Source: Candidatus Bipolaricaulota bacterium (GTDB lineage: Bacteria; Bipolaricaulota; Bipolaricaulia; Bipolaricaulales; Bipolaricaulaceae). Taken from it: DNA of 5,836 nt. This document shows positions 5,528-5,836 of the stretch, in pieces (position 1 is the first letter of the stretch; each line of letters starts with the position of its first letter). Made by a program: the position numbers and the translations under genes. The notes beneath the pieces are model-generated. The model did no database searches. It was not told the DNA's origin and worked only from the letters and a program-made list of their open reading frames with translations. The stretch spans positions 1 to 5,836 of the forward strand of contig JALVLL010000037.1 of assembly GCA_027027485.1 (NCBI GenBank), written 5' to 3'.

Positions 5528-5836
5528 ATGTCTGACTTCCGGATGGAGCTCCTCACGGGCCGCAAGTACAGGGAGGGCGGGTTCGACAAGGCGATCCTGG
5601 CGGTGGGCTCGGCGGAGAACCACGGCGATCATCTCCCCTTCGGCACCGATACCATCGTCTCTTATGAGCTTGCCCTGAAGGTGGCGGAGAGGGTTCCCGG
5701 CCTCCTGGTGCTCCCCCCCGTGACCTACGGGATGAGCGAGCATTACGCCCATTTCCCCCTGACCATCTCCTTGCGCTCCGAGACCCTCATCGCGGTGCTC
5801 AAGGACATCTTACGTTCGCTCTTGAAGCACGGGATC
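5528..5836 (+). CDS. Creatininase-family metal-dependent amidohydrolase (3' truncated by window edge)
   Basis: The frame is open to the right edge; 103 residues are visible of a family usually near 230-260. The segment A-V-G-S-A-E-N-H-G-D-H-L-P-F-G-T-D (25-41) is the creatininase-family N-terminal metal site. Glu30, His32 and Asp41 correspond to the metal ligands E34, H36 and D45 of Pseudomonas creatininase (assignment by eye). A second family block follows: P-P-V-T-Y-G-M-S-E-H with F-P-L-T-I-S-L (63-82). The remaining ligand residues would lie beyond the window. Members hydrolyse amide or cyclic amide bonds: creatinine, formamidopyrimidine intermediates in flavin/deazaflavin synthesis (ArfB), the mycofactocin precursor (MftE). 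The substrate here cannot be chosen. Its place 2 nt after livM implies co-transcription with the importer and action in the cytoplasm on an imported compound. Family call strong, function open. Confidence 0.88.
   Translation, partial: MSDFRMELLTGRKYREGGFDKAILAVGSAENHGDHLPFGTDTIVSYELALKVAERVPGLLVLPPVTYGMSEHYAHFPLTISLRSETLIAVLKDILRSLLKHGI

Noticed and set aside
1..5836. CRISPR array, tRNA/rRNA genes, insertion-sequence ends
   Set aside because: I saw no regularly spaced repeats, cloverleaf-like segments, rRNA signatures, transposase motifs or terminal inverted repeats.

Overview
The window is GC-rich bacterial DNA. Its main content, from about 911 to the right edge, is one co-directional operon for a branched-chain/hydrophobic amino acid (HAAT, Liv-type) ABC importer. 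The gene order is substrate-binding protein, livG, livF, livH, livM, followed by the first 103 codons of a creatininase-family metal amidohydrolase that runs off the right edge. The genes are very tightly packed: livG/livF overlap by 14 nt, livF/livH by up to 4 nt, livH/livM by 1 to 4 nt, and livM is 2 nt from the amidohydrolase. The one real break is a 59-nt gap between the binding-protein gene and livG. It holds a strong intrinsic terminator, which probably sets binding protein above the membrane and ATPase subunits.

The left end differs. The first reading frame begins as an OmpA-type peptidoglycan-binding domain, preceded by a piece of a calcium-binding (thrombospondin type 3-like) linker. 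Near position 317-331 it switches in frame, in the middle of a domain, to the last 55 or so residues of a TrkH/KtrB-type potassium transporter. These families have nothing to do with each other. The join is either an assembly chimera or a true deletion/recombination scar, and statements about what lies upstream of about 330 should be treated with care.

Positions 497-910 contain no gene I can support. They hold a good sigma-70-like promoter candidate (525-553), a 12-bp palindrome (612-623), a 9-bp direct repeat just upstream of the binding-protein ribosome binding site (869-893), and a strong AGGAGG site.

Working model (inference): the binding protein captures a small amino-acid-like or amide ligand outside the membrane, LivH and LivM form the channel, LivG and LivF power import, and the amidohydrolase acts on the imported compound or a relative of it. 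The binding protein has a Sec signal peptide without a lipobox cysteine, which fits a diderm bacterium with a periplasm. The exact lineage cannot be fixed from the sequence. A GC-rich uncultured diderm phylum (for example a Bipolaricaulota-like or Thermotogae-like lineage) is only a weak impression, and the OmpA fragment looks more proteobacterial.
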